Below, piece by piece: positions 34,195 to 46,326 of a stretch of 64,000 nucleotides of DNA (position 1 is the first letter of the stretch; each line of letters starts with the position of its first letter). The position numbers and the translations under genes are program-made. The stretch comes from Limnephilus marmoratus (Eukaryota; Arthropoda; Insecta; Trichoptera; Limnephilidae), in assembly GCA_917880885.1 (NCBI GenBank), contig OU862910.1, positions 22,518,710 through 22,582,709 of the forward strand, read 5' to 3'. The notes under the pieces are model-generated. The model was not told where the DNA came from, made no database searches, and was given only the letters and a program-made list of their open reading frames with translations.

Positions 34195-34236
34195 TCCTGT
34201 GTGGTGTTAATGTAAAAAAAAAAAAAAAAAAAAAAA

Positions 34237-35429
34237 TATCTCTCTTCCTCTCATGCAAACATATTTATTTTTCTTTTAATGAGAAAGAGCACGAAATAAT
34301 GCTTCTTATTGTCTTTTAAATGTGGAAGCTATCTTGCGTAGATATTTTACAATCTCGATCCAACTTGACGGTTTCTGATTTTTCGTGCGAAACTAAGGCT
34401 ACCGGATTATGAGGTGCGAATAGAATTAAACCAAAGAGACGGGTTAAGCTGAGATATTATTAACCCCTCAGGTTAATATATTCGCTTTTGGAAGCAGCTT
34501 ACGTAGGTCTCATAGAAATTGTTGCATTTTTCTTGGTTCATGGTTGGAAAATTTGATAAAAACGGTGTTAGAAAGAGAAAACACCACTCTTTTTATTCGA
34601 ATCCACGGTAAATTTTAATTGCCCACCACTACGAAACTAGGTTTCCGACCGAAATATGAGATTAATTTATGAAATTCGTGAATTTTTTACAAACTATTTT
34701 TTTATGAACCGACAAAAAAATGATGTGACAATAACGTTCATAATACAGTATAATAAATTATGTGTAAAAAGGTAAAATGAGCCATTTTTAAAAACTTCTT
34801 ATGTTTTCATTAAAAAAAATAATACTTCAAAAACTATATGATTATTTCTAATAATATCATTCGAAAGCATATTTCATCACCTTTCAAAAACCGTTTTTCT
34901 TTTTTACAAATATTCCACCTATTTGAATTTTATTGCAAAGCACAAATTTTCGGACCTTCTGACAGAAATGGAGGCTTGAGGGGTTAATAGTTATACCGTT
35001 GAGAGCTCAGTTGTAACTTGTAACATTTCTTTCCATTGCAAGCGTGCTTTATTAGGATAGAGAGAGAAATAACAATGATCTGCTGCGGTGAACTCCTTTG
35101 AAATGATATTCATTTCACATTTGCCATATAGTCCTTGTCGCCTTCTAAAACCAGATCATGTTCCACAAGTATGATTGTATTTTTTCGTTTAATGAACTGC
35201 GATATTAGCTGCATTCGCAAACGATACCAGAAACTCGAATCAGATACTGGCTAGAAACCCACACAGAACTTAATGTGGGTGCATATAAGTCTACCATAAT
35301 GTAGGTTCATGTGGATTAAAGCATTAAATGTAGGTTTATGTAGATTAAACAATAAATTGTTTTGATTTTATTAATTAGGTACTGGATTTTTCAGAATCTT
35401 GCACACATGTATATTTATTCCTATTCCAT
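34237..35429. other. no recognised gene
   Basis: Contains AATGAGAAAGAG and GAGAGAGAAA modules like those at 31719-31900 and the phrase TTAACCCCTCAGG, mirrored by TTGAGGGGTTAA near 34975. Otherwise AT-rich. Confidence 0.4.
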
Positions 35430-35830
35430 GACAGTTAGCCCCCTCCCCCGATATACTTATATGCAGTATGCAGTCGGTTTAGGGAAAATACGGTATACCT
35501 ACTAACACAAAATATTAGGTACTAAGTGTCCCCCAAGGGGTGTGCAGAGACGATGTACCGCCGAATGACAAAATTATGAAACATATTTTCTTTAAAATGC
35601 TTCTAGGATAAAACGATTTGTCTATATATACCTACTATATGAACCAACGTGTAAGCACAAATAATCGACACTGTAAGTGAATTCGTTTGATATTCAAACC
35701 AAATTATAATTATTAAATAAAGATATTTTTGAAGTCGATTTCACCTTTGAAATTGGTAAATAATGAACAAAAAATAATGCTTTTATAATAACTGGCAACT
35801 GTAGGATCACCATTTATTCCTCCTTCCATC
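35430..35830 (+). mobile_element. family-C element, complete but diverged
   Basis: Starts GACAGTTAGCCCCCTCCCCC, then TATGCAGTCGGTTTAGGG, CCGAATGACAAAA, AGGATAAAA, a CACTGTAAGTGAATT block, TTTTTGAAGTCG, AAATTGGTAAATAATG, and ends GGCAACTGTAGGATCACC. The end is an inverted echo of the start (GACAGTTG versus CAACTGT). Same order as at 45886. About 400 bp, non-coding. Confidence 0.65.
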
Positions 35831-38800
35831 ATATTTCCCAGAAATAAAGCAATGAAGTATTTGATATCTCTCATCATAAATGAACACTGTAATTATTTAA
35901 GAAATATATTTTCCTTTGTGAAAAATTCCACAGTACAGAACTTAATTTTTATTTTTTATATTTTCAAATAAATACATATTCCAACGTGCCGTAGCAAATA
36001 AAATAAATATTATATTGCGAGATAAAAATATTCACATTTATTTACAGACAGAAAAAGCCGTTTGAATTTCATGACACCTAAGCTCACCGTTAGAAAGCTT
36101 TGCTGCTTCAGAAAATATATTTTTGCTCTCTTGTTATGATTATTGTCACTTTATCTGTTAAGTATTTCATAGCATTTTTTCATATTCAAGGCCTAAAATT
36201 TTCCTATATTCTATTAGGTAGGTACTTTTAGTAAAGTTGTAGATAATCTTTGAATGTTGGTGAATCTATTAGAAATTGTCCTGTGAATTTTTGTTGGTCT
36301 ATTCCATTTGGTACAATTCAATTCACGTAACTGTTTTCGGGCTTCTGTTCGCAGGTGCCTCCTTGAATTCTAACGTGGACATTGTTCTCAGAATCGGGCC
36401 CACTCGCAAAGGACAATCGCGGTGTTTCCGTCATCAACTGACGGCCAACTGTTCTTTTACCGAGTAAATATTCACACATTCACACACTCACAGCAATACA
36501 TTATATTATATAGCCGACACTAATAATGGATGAAGCGATCGTTGAACCTCCATTACTTATTACATTCGTTTAGCAGGCTGTAAAAATCGTAGGCGCTAAT
36601 ACAGGATTTTTCCTACTATTTCTGAAAAAAAAAGTATTTGTAGGTATGTGGTTTGATTTTTATTATCAATTCTGATGATGGCCGTGGGAAACTAAAATAA
36701 AGCATTATAATTACAATTAATAATTTGTTTATGAGCGTATGTGTTTTTTTTAGTCGTTGACTTTTTCAGTATTAGGGAACGTACCCATACTACGTGACAC
36801 GTTTAGGGGTGGGGTCTTCAAAATACCACGCTTGGTACAAATGAGCGGCGGGGTGCTTAGGTTTTTAGCTTTTGTAGTGCTGAAAAGCTATTTTAAAAAT
36901 GTATAATACGTTAGTCTTTTGTTCACTTATTTTGAACATGGAGCATTGGTTTGGCTTTAGCAACCACACTTGTATTTTCTCTGAAGTCAATTTTAATTTT
37001 CAATAACGATTTCAAATGTTTTTAAAGTTGATAATATAACATTATAACATTTAACGTTTTTCCGATTCTTATTATGGTTTTGAGCCAAGTTCTTCGCATT
37101 AGGCCGTTTGTTAAAATGAAAAAAATGGCACCAAGCAGCGTGCAGATTCTACCTGTCTTGTAATAATGTTTTTATTAAACATTTTCAATTTGTTTTCCGC
37201 ATTTTTGGGGCAGCCCTAGTTAACTAAACCCATATAAATCTTTTCTAGTTGAACTCGACAGGTCATCTTCCCACTTTCAACCACGCGGATACAATCACCA
37301 ATATCTCAACTGTAGCCAATCGCTAAACTTGACCTCCAATCCAATACACAGACCCATAGTCTGCCTGTTCAAACACACTTTGTAACAAAGCAAGCTCTAC
37401 GTCCGAAATGACATGACATTCACATTTTACAAGCTAGTGTTTTTTAATAGTACCTAATAGTGAAAGTAACCAATCAAGAAAAAGTAAGTATGTATGGTCA
37501 CTCTTAAACAACAAATCAATTTTATCGCGAGAAAAAGTATTGTACATTTGGACGTGTTTATTTTAAAATATATAAATTGACTCGTGTGTTGTGTGATGTG
37601 AAAAGGGTGTACGACATTATAGTCGCTCAAAACGAGCTTAATTTTATCTTCATAAGTTAACGTTTTAAGGAGCGTCGTAAAAATTTCAATTGAAATATCA
37701 TAATCTCGTGTCGCAAAATTCAGGTTTATACTATATTTTTAAAGTTGGGTTAAGGTCATTCATACAATCTTAAAATAACATAATTAAATAAATATAAATA
37801 TTTTTATGTAGAATTAAGCAGTGTTGGCGGCCTTTAAAGGGTAAAGTTTCTTGTATGAAAACAAGATCTTAAAATTACTTACAGGAAGTTAAACTTAATG
37901 TGAGGTGTGTAGTAATGGATTAATTTTATTCTTTTTGAAATTATGGGGTCCTCGTGATGGCGCCTGAGGACCTAGACTGACTCAGAGACGTCGATATTCA
38001 CCTTTAGCCCCCACCATACTTTAGTAGTCACTTGATTTTTTTTCGGTAAAATATTGAAGGTAAGAGGTCCAATAAAACTGCTGTGTGTTCGCATTTGTTT
38101 AGTATTCGTTTGGGGGGTATAAAATATATTTTATTTTTTCTAATGTTGATTCAGTTTTCATTTTTTTCGAATTCGTTTTTGGTTTTAAAGATATATTTCA
38201 TAGTTTTCAGTACAAATAGTTTACGGAGACTGAATATTTTACATTCTTTGATTAATGCATCTGTTGAAAATGTTCTATTTCTAATACACACAACTTTTAT
38301 GATATAATTTTGAGTTTTTGTAAAGGTTTTATAATTGCATCAAGAGCACCACCCAGTCCCATTATACCGTACACGATCGAAGATTGCACCAGAGAAAAAT
38401 AAATCATTTTCAATTTGTCAATATTGAGTACTTCCATTATATTTATATATTCCATTCTTCCTCGTATAAAAATCTCATGTGGCTCCGTATTTATAATTCA
38501 TTGAAATGGTGCACTTATTTGTCAAGGCTTACGTAATAAAAGAGGAAAGCGGTAGGAGGTAGTGTATTATCCTGTTCCCGCGATTCCTTTGGAGACCATC
38601 AACAACTGGCGTCACTTTGGGTCCCCCAGCCTCTCCTTACAAGGCGCTTGCTGAGAGTGGGCGAGACTTTGACTGTCCGCAATGTTAAGGTCTTCAACTA
38701 CTAACAACTCTGTCTAATCTCATGTCAACGGACTTGAACAAATTGTGCCCCCCTTTATTGAGGCCATAGTAATATGAAAATGGGACAGTTTTTTACATGT

Positions 38801-39198
38801 GCTTTTATTGTAACTATTTTTTGTTATAGTGGTTAGATAGTCTAATCACTTGTTTTGCTAATGGCGTACAATTTACTCATGCTTTGCAGCAAAATATATA
38901 AAGGTAATTGGATACCAATACTGAGAATCATTAAAATATTGTAATGGTTAAGAATATTGACATTATTACGACATTCAGTGATAGTAATAATCATGGTTTT
39001 TTATTGTCTAATATTGTCTTCTTATAACTAAAGGCTTACCCGCTTACCGGTGATACCTACATCCTTACAAACATTTTCTTTCTGCTTCTAGTGTAAATAG
39101 TTTCTCAGAACCATGGAATACATTAAATTAGCATAACTATTATTCCTGGATTTCAAAGGTTCATTTTGATGGAAGGATTCTCGCAAATATCGATTTGA
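35831..39198. other. long stretch without confirmed genes
   Basis: At 36672 CTGATGATGGCCGTGGGAAA resembles a decayed hammerhead-like Penelope end. At 36355-36468 an acceptor-like TTCTGTTCGCAG precedes a short GC-richer open frame (see findings). 37250-37420 and 38560-38750 are less AT-rich without recognisable content. Confidence 0.4.
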
Positions 39199-39768
39199 TC
39201 GCTAGAAATTTATATAAATAAAACGGAATATCCGTATATGTATACTCTATAAACTCTAAACACTATTGGACCGATTTCGCTGAAATTTTCAATATTTTTT
39301 CTTATTTTGCTAAGAGTGTTTAGAGAGTGGTTTGATTTGAATGGTAGAAGAAGTCTAAAGCCCGAGAAAGACTTAACGCGTTATCGCTAATTAAAGTTGA
39401 TAATAATTTAGTTTTTGTAATGGTATATTAATTAATTAGGAATAACAATATGGTAGCATAATTGAATTACAAAAAAAGTCGGAGATGCCCGTGGAAGACT
39501 TAATGTAATAATCTGTAAGAGAATGAAATACGGAATTGAATTACAGTCGATATAGTGTAGTTTTTTTAACAGTAACAGAGTGCCTGAGTAAGACATGGCA
39601 CGATCAAGTGATACAAATACTTTACAAAGTAAACTTTTTCAATTTTTAACATTAATATTATTTCCATTTTAAAAATGCACCCCGTTTTCAGGTATGTTAG
39701 TATTCATAACCTATCAACTACTCCAAACCATTCATAACTTCGAGCAACGCCGGGTACACGCCAGCTAG
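39199..39768 (+). mobile_element. non-autonomous Helitron
   Basis: The 3' end CGCCGGGTACACGCCAGCTAG at 39748-39768 is followed by T, matching Helitron CTRR/T. The start is proposed at TC (39199), then TATATAAATAAAACGGAATA, typical of insect Helitrons with the ACCGATTT and CTGAAATTTT block (39267-39290). The 5' boundary is less certain than the 3'. No coding capacity. Confidence 0.55.
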
Positions 39769-41309
39769 TGATACATTTTATGTATCACCAGATGGTTCAA
39801 AAAAGATAATTAATTAAGTTGTTTAGAGTCTGCTTCTATGAACCGAAGTAACTGTATTTTAATGCATTAGATATATTGTCATATAGTTTTATGGTGCAGC
39901 TTAATACGTATAACAATTTATAATTACGTCAGTTTCGAATAGATGTTCCGTGGTGTGGTAATTGGCACCCACAAAGGAGGCGGTGTCTGGTGTCTGGTAC
40001 TGCATACCGAATGGCAGGTTATGGGTGACACCAACGCGGCTGCCTTGAACATCTGCAGGCCATGACAACATCCGACCTGGAAAAAGGGTTGTCACCTCTT
40101 CCAGGTGCCAGGGGTATGTTGATTTTACTCGGGCATTGGCGAAATTCAATCAACAGCTGTTCATTTTTGGTAAAACTGCTATCGTTGTTGAAATATGTTA
40201 TTTGCCATGGAAAGCCCAATCAACAGAAAGGGAGTATTTCAAGGATTCGTTTAAGAGCCGATTGACTATCGTTTTACGTATTTTTCCAATCACGAAAATA
40301 TCTTTATTTTCCTGTACTTTTATAACACTAATCAACTGATGTTCTAAGAGCTAAATATATTTTTTTTAAATCTAGTCGGTCGGTCGTTTGCACCAAAATG
40401 GGAAGAAATTACCTGGGCTCCCTTAACGGTGATTGAGTTCTAACTCGCTTGCAGTAAACGATTTTTGTTTTTCAAAAACAGTGTGAGTCTGAAGGTTGAT
40501 GCAACAAGCGATTAAAATAAACGCCCGAATAACTGAAGGTACCAAGTTCAGACCCAGGTGGACGAAAAAAAATATATTTTCGTGGGTTTTTTTTTGTGTT
40601 AAAATTTTCAAACGGTTGATGATTATTTTAATGCCTGAACTGTAAACGTGTGTTTTTTCCTCTCAACCCTGGGCATTATTTATGTAACGTCTGGTATCGG
40701 CAAGGTCCTTAAAAGGGTTGGCTCGAGGAATACCATTGACAGGAAAACCATGGGCGGAAACGGTACGATCGACGGAATTTCGTTACTGTCATAACGTTTC
40801 ATTTTGTTAATTGTGATACAGCCGTAGTTATCACGTCAATTAATTGTTTTCATATACGATCACTGTAAAAAAATGATGTCTATGTCTGACTATATTTTTA
40901 TTTGAACAATGTTCATTTTTATTTACATATAACGTTAGTTCTACCCGATTTTATCCACACTTTTCGATTACAATAATTTTCGATTTTTTCTATCGAGACA
41001 TCTGATAGTATTAATAATACCCTAGCGTCTGTACGGTTGAAATTTAAGGATTTCGAGCACATCTCTAACCCGGCGCCTTATGCAAAACCATTTTCGTACG
41101 TGCAGTTTGTAACAAAGGTACGCCGACCGCAGTGGAGCGGGTTTTTAACTGTTGTTTCATATAATTACTTTTTCAACTCGACAAATGTATAGAGATTAAA
41201 ATATAATATCTTTTTAGGAGCTTAAAACTTAAAGCGTTCGAGAGGAGTGTGTTATATTTCGGTAAAAATTCGAATTGCGGCGCCTGAAGAGCTTCATAAC
41301 TCATCGCTT
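39769..41309. other. no recognised feature
   Basis: Overlapping short ORFs on both strands at 39900-40340, without recognisable domain. No repeat boundary found. Confidence 0.45.
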
Positions 41310-41755
41310 CGTTTGGCAGCCACCTCTGGTCCGGAGCTCCAAAATACCTGAAAAATATCCTCGACTCTGTGCAGAAACGGGCGGTCCGTTTGATAGATTC
41401 TCCCATCTTAACAGACGGATTGCAATCTTTAGAGCACAGGCGTCGGGTGGGAATGCTATCCTTGTTCTACCGGTATTACAATGGAAGATGCTCCGAGGAA
41501 CTAGCATCATTGATCCCTTCGGCACCGGTGCATAGTCGGGAAACACGCCAAACGCGTGCCCAACATTTGTACACGGTTGATATTTGTCACATGAGAACGG
41601 GTCGTTTCTTCGACTCGTTCTTGTGTTCAACAGCTCGGCTGTGGAATGATTTGCCGGTCTCTGTGTTTCCTCCTTCCAACAACACGGGTCTCTTCAAGAC
41701 CAATGTTCATTCCATCCTCTCCTCAAAAAGACCCTCCACACAGCATCCCAGATGA
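41310..41755 (+). pseudogene. LINE reverse transcriptase C-terminus, second copy
   Basis: Open frame GSHLWSGAPKYLKNILDS through QKRAVRLIDSPILTDGLQ and TARLWNDLPVSVFPPS to the end SSKRPSTQHPR. It covers only about 148 C-terminal residues of the protein at 32042-34159, with no RT core. No stop codons, so insertion is young. Confidence 0.9.
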
Positions 41756-41819
41756 CATAGGCCCTGAGGGAAATTATTCTCCTCAGCGCCTCCTATGTGG
41801 AGTTAATGTAAAAAAAAAA
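41310..41819 (+). mobile_element. 3' fragment of the same LINE (5'-truncated)
   Basis: From TTTGGCAGCCACC onward it matches 33712-34225 with only scattered substitutions and a few small gaps (TCTACAAAGATG versus TCCCAGATG near the hairpin). It ends with the hairpin at 41760-41790 and poly-A to 41819. The hairpin carries one arm mismatch (AGCGCC). Confidence 0.9.
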
Positions 41820-42747
41820 TTTTCGTTTACCTTGAAAATCAAAACAACCAAAAAACTGCGTACATTTCATGACGCCAGAACTCACCATTCGGAAGTTTTA
41901 AACAGATTTATTATTAAAGGTTTAATGCGTTGTGTTTTATGTAGATAATTTCACAATTAATGTTGTTCTTATTATATTAAATGCTTGTCATATCTACTTA
42001 TAAGTAGGTACTATAATTTTATTACGTTTCAGATATGATGTTTAACTGATTTTAATCCGCTTTCTACATTCATAACAGAAGCATTTTAATGTGCGTTTTA
42101 CCGATCGGAAATCGATTAATAAATATTTGTTTCATTGTACGTTTTCTCTACAACCAACAGTGGATTTCCTCTGGAGATTTCTAAATAACTCTTTTAGAAA
42201 TGAATTCAAATCCATATGCATGGGGAGCATACATCGATTGCAAAAGCATTATTACAAATGTTAATGATTGCTGATAATAACAGTTCCCTTTGAATTGAAT
42301 TAGCGGATCAAATCAAAGATAGCGGTTTTAATTGTATTTGAGGTTTCGTCATCGAACTAATAGGCTGTTGTACTTATTATGTTCACAGTTAACAATGAGT
42401 GCTGTGATGGATGTCTGATCCTTGGTATTCTGGTTGATGTCTGAGGTATACACAACAATTAAAAAAAAACACACACAAAAAAATCATAGTGAAGCGGTAG
42501 AAATGAAACCTTCGGAAAACTAAAGTGGATAAGAGTGGGGAGACTTCGAACCACTTTTTTTATCAATGATGATTTTTTCCGTATTTTTGTCTTCAAATTC
42601 CAGTGCATATTTTCCTATGCATTTCATCATGTTATTAGTATTTATTATTTCTTCCTCGGAGTCGCTAGACGTCGCTTTCTTTTGTGTTTTCTCCTGCCTG
42701 TTCATTTTGGAGTAGTTTGAAGATTGGATATTGATTTTACTTATTTT
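41820..42747. other. no recognised feature
   Basis: AT-rich; nothing recognised. Confidence 0.5.
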
Positions 42748-42955
42748 TTAACCCCCGACGCAAGGAGCGGTGTTATAAGTTTGACTTTCTGTGTGTCTGT
42801 CTGTCTGTGTATCTGTCTGTGGAATCATACCCCCTAAACGAATGGACCGATTGTGATGCGGTTTTTTTGTTAGAAAGCTGACGTGATCGAGATGGTTCTT
42901 AGCTACAATTCATGAAAATATGTTCAGGCATTTCAAGGTCATCAGCTCTTTTTTG
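42748..42955 (+). repeat. dispersed insect repeat fragment (CCCCCGACGC type)
   Basis: TTAACCCCCGACGCAAGGAG, GTGTTATAAGTTTGAC, a (GTCT)n microsatellite at 42791-42821, then GAATGGACCGATTGTGATGC and GAAAGCTGACGTGATCGAG. I recognise this as a repeat very common in lepidopteran and other insect genomes; its class is uncertain to me. The other end is not found. Confidence 0.6.
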
Positions 42956-42995
42956 TTTCGGGGGTTGCTTAAAATTTTGTATTTTATTTTTGGAT

Positions 42996-43085
42996 TTCGT
43001 AGGATTCGATCCTTGGTTCGCTGAATGTTTGGCCACTAAGGTTCGTCAAGGTGCTTTACACCACTGGACCAAAGGAGACTTGCGT
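42996..43085 (-). repeat. tRNA-like SINE head
   Basis: Minus strand: A-box-like TGGTCCAGTGGTGTAAAGC, then about 40 nt, then B-box GGATCGAATCC. The spacing fits a pol III promoter. Stems are poor and no poly-A is seen, so a decayed tRNA-derived SINE is more likely than a tRNA gene. Confidence 0.4.
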
Positions 43086-44090
43086 GGGACCGTGGATTTA
43101 TCGTATTACATTGGAACCGAGTACTCATGAAATAAATACATATTTCATGGCTATCTTATTTTCTCGCATGCTAAATCCTGAATGTGTATGTGTTTGTCTC
43201 TTTTTAGTGTCACTAGCTTCCGTTTTATCGAGTTTCAAATCACAACGTGCTAAAGAAGTTTTACATTAAAAAATTGCACGCTCGACATGAAAATGATTTT
43301 TTTTTTCATAGGTTCATTAGTTTACAATCCCTGTCATATATGATTGTGAGTCGTGCATAATATTTGCAAAGCCGGGTAACTTATTGTCGGTAAAGGCAGT
43401 TAAGCTGAGAGCGTTTTACAAAAATGAATGAAACCGAATCGTGACGGTCGTTACTTATATTTAATACTTTCTCTATCATGATACAACATATTCAATTGCC
43501 TCAATAGAGTGACTAACTCAGTAACGATCGAGTTTTTAACTGGGTACTGTACAAAATATTTATTTAATTTTTAGTTGAAATCGTAGGTACTTACGTGAGT
43601 CCCACCGGGGCCAGAGTAGCGATATTTTAGAAAAAAATATTGAAAGAAAATTTGATCCCGACCTAACCTAACGTAACGGAATCTAACGATTCAGATCTGG
43701 TCACAAAACATTGCTGAATTAATTTCAAGGCGGCTTCCTACAACGACGATACGAAAAGTATCTTCAACTAACATGGAAAACATTCGATATAACAAGTCTA
43801 TTCACTGAAAAAAGATAGTATTTTTAGGAGAAAACACAGCTACACACTGTAAATAACAAGGCAATATATAGCATTACTTCGAGAATTCGCATCGTTCCGA
43901 ACTGTTTCTTACAGATTCACTAGCAGCTAGCTGCAAATAAATAAACGATTATAATAAACAAAAATTTTAATAAAACAAAAATATGACTTCGAAAAATGCA
44001 CTAAAAAGTAAAAAAATAATTTCATATTCTTATACAACTTAATAATCAACTTACTTTTTCTACTCATCAATATGTAGGTACGATTGTTAT
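43086..44090. other. no recognised feature; weak SINE-B trace
   Basis: GATTCAGATCTGGTCAC at 43690-43706 and GAGTCCCACCGGGGCCAGAG near 43600 faintly recall SINE-B. Otherwise nothing. Confidence 0.35.
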
Positions 44091-44260
44091 TTTTGGAGTC
44101 GGTGTCAGCCAAGGAAGGTTTGTAACTACATACATAGTTATAGGTGAGATGTGCTTGTGTCGCACACGCGACTTGACGAGACGAGGCGGGCCGCGGCGGG
44201 AGGGGAGCTGTCAAGTGAACACGCCGGGCCGGGTACCTTGGCTGACACCGACTCCAAAAA
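44091..44260. mobile_element. short element with perfect 25-bp terminal inverted repeats
   Basis: 44091-44115 (TTTTTGGAGTCGGTGTCAGC then CAAGG) is exactly complementary to 44236-44260. Between the arms are 120 bp rich in GC and CpG (CGGGCCGCGGCGGGAGG), containing a smaller imperfect repeat (ACTTGAC / GTCAAGT). The structure fits a MITE; the arms are known to me as a recurring insect repeat but I cannot name the superfamily. Confidence 0.75.
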
Positions 44261-45140
44261 CTGAACTCCAGAACTGGACCAAATTAAAATGGCACCACAC
44301 GGGAAGCACCAGCTTTCAAATAAAAAAAAGAATCATCAATATCGGTTCACCCAGTCGAAAGTTCTGAGGTAACAAACATAAAAAAATAATAAAAAATAAA
44401 ATACAGTCGAATTGAGAACCTCCTCCTCTTCGAAATCGCGTTAAATAGAAAAATGAGAAAGTGTGCACAATGTCTACAAATAAACCTTAAGGGTAAACTT
44501 AAAATAATGCATAATCTTCTCGTTCATAGATGGTAGTACGTTATGTTTACCCTGAAAAAATAATTTTTTGGAAAATTTTAAGGAGAAATGAGAAAAAGAG
44601 CACAATGTATAAACAAAGTTAATTTTTATTGGAAAACAGCTTTCAATTTTCTTCTAAAGGTGTTCCATTCAAATGTTTAATTTTATCTTGAATTCTTTAT
44701 TTGTTTACCAAAATACGCAATTTGATATTATTTTCCTAGTAAGATGGCGCTGCTTGTCGTACCGTAAAATAAAGGTGTCTTTGTGCAACGAGTTAAGTGA
44801 GTTTTAAGAGAAAGTGCAGCTTTGCAATAAATATCTGCTCACCGAGAATTTGCTTTCGATACTCGATGCCAGAACTATGGCTAGCAAAATCATTCATCGT
44901 TTAAACACAACATGGAATTGCATTTCGCATTCAACTCTTATGTTTTGCAACGATGTTCTTCACAATTATAATATTAAGTAATAAGGAACTTGTTTCAGGA
45001 TACACAGAGATATTGCGGTGAAGCCTTTGGTTGAAAGTTAAATTTTGATAGATGCGCATAAAATATTTAATGATTTTTTTTACTAAACTTAGTTTTGTAG
45101 TTAACTTATTGCCAATTACTCTCACACATCTGCCGGATCT
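44261..45140. other. no recognised feature
   Basis: AT-rich, short ORFs only. Confidence 0.5.
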
Positions 45141-45270
45141 GCCCTGATGATGGACACTGCAACGCTGTCCGAAACGTTGGCTAAAGAAGGAGGTAGCGCA
45201 ACACGGCATAACACCGCAAAAACAAATGACAAAAATACTTTTGGCCGTGAAAATCTTAAAACGTATCTAT
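45141..45270 (+). mobile_element. Penelope-like end with hammerhead-like motif
   Basis: GCC, CTGATGA, T, stem GGACA...TGTCC (5 bp, 9-nt loop), GAA, ACGT, T, GGC. The canonical CUGAUGA and GAA are intact, but helix III has no room for a loop (AC directly joined to GT) and helix I is 3 bp. Downstream sequence to 45234 matches the inverted fragment at 321-386, and 45235-45268 matches 404-437. Confidence 0.6.
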
Positions 45271-45885
45271 CCTACTCTCACACAAGTTGCCACAAGCTAT
45301 TTTCCAGCTAAAAATCTATATTTAAGGGCCCACAACCCGGATTTGTACCGATTTATTACATATTTCCCTTAAACACGGTAAGTTTTAAAGCTCTTAAAAA
45401 ATATATGTTATTCTTGAAGATAATATCTAGGCTTCGCCCGCGCCGAAACGCAAGTTATATAAAATTCCCTCGATAGAAAAAAATCGCAAAGTATGCTCCA
45501 AGAATTATTATTAACACGTTTGTTTCAGTTATTTTACAAGTTATATGTATGAAAAAATTCTCAGTGTTTCTTTAAATGCTGTTTAAGATAATGCCCGCGA
45601 GATTTTTGCTCTATTTTAAACGAGTCGTGTTTTATTAAACATTTTCGCAATTTTCGCATCGATTATGTCGCTGTAAATGTTAGCGCTCTTCTCTAACATT
45701 CGTCATTTCGTATCTCTCCGTCTTCTTCTTTTCGGGCCCGGTCGTAGAGCCTTAGAAGTTTCCGTGCTGATTACTGTGGTTTTATAAAAAAATAGGTAAT
45801 TACCTACTCTCTCCACCGATGTAAACGAGTATTAGGAATGGGTACTGCTACGAAAAGAGCTGAGAACTCCATTACAGTTCATCCC
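45271..45885. other. no recognised feature
   Basis: AT-rich with a small CpG-richer patch at 45650-45760; nothing recognised. Confidence 0.45.
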
Positions 45886-46326
45886 CCGACAGTTGGCTCT
45901 TCGGCATACTTATGTACAATGTGCAGTCGGTTTAGGGAATAAGGTATCTATACCTACTTACACAATATATAACGAGAACAGAAGATTTACCGACGAATAA
46001 CAAAAGCATAAAACACATTCATTCAAATGCATCAAGGATAAAATTACTTGTCGATACCAGCATATAAGTATAAAAAACGGCACTGTAAATAAATTTGTGT
46101 GATATCCATACCAACTTATGTTTAAAGGTATCTTTTAAGTCGGTTTTAGGTTTAGGTTTGAAATTACGATTGGTAAATAAGGCACAAAAAATATAATCCT
46201 ACTAATATTATAAAGGCGAAAGTTTGTACGGATGTATGTATGTTTGTTACTCTTTCATACAAAAACTACTGAATGGATTTATTTATTTATTTATTTAACG
46301 CCCAAAGGGCTTTTGTTTGGTAGTGA

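Larger units (their letters stand above)
32041..34236 (+). mobile_element. LINE (Jockey/CR1/L2-type), 5'-truncated, near-intact
   Basis: Runs from the truncated 5' junction to the poly-A ending at 34236. ORF2 lacks its endonuclease domain because of 5' truncation, and no ORF1 is present. The 3'UTR is only about 55 nt and contains the hairpin shared with SINE-A. No obvious target-site duplication was found. A second, very similar 3' fragment lies at 41310-41819. Confidence 0.9.

Noticed and set aside
42791..42821. GTCT microsatellite as an independent feature
   Set aside because: It is an internal part of the CCCCCGACGC dispersed repeat.
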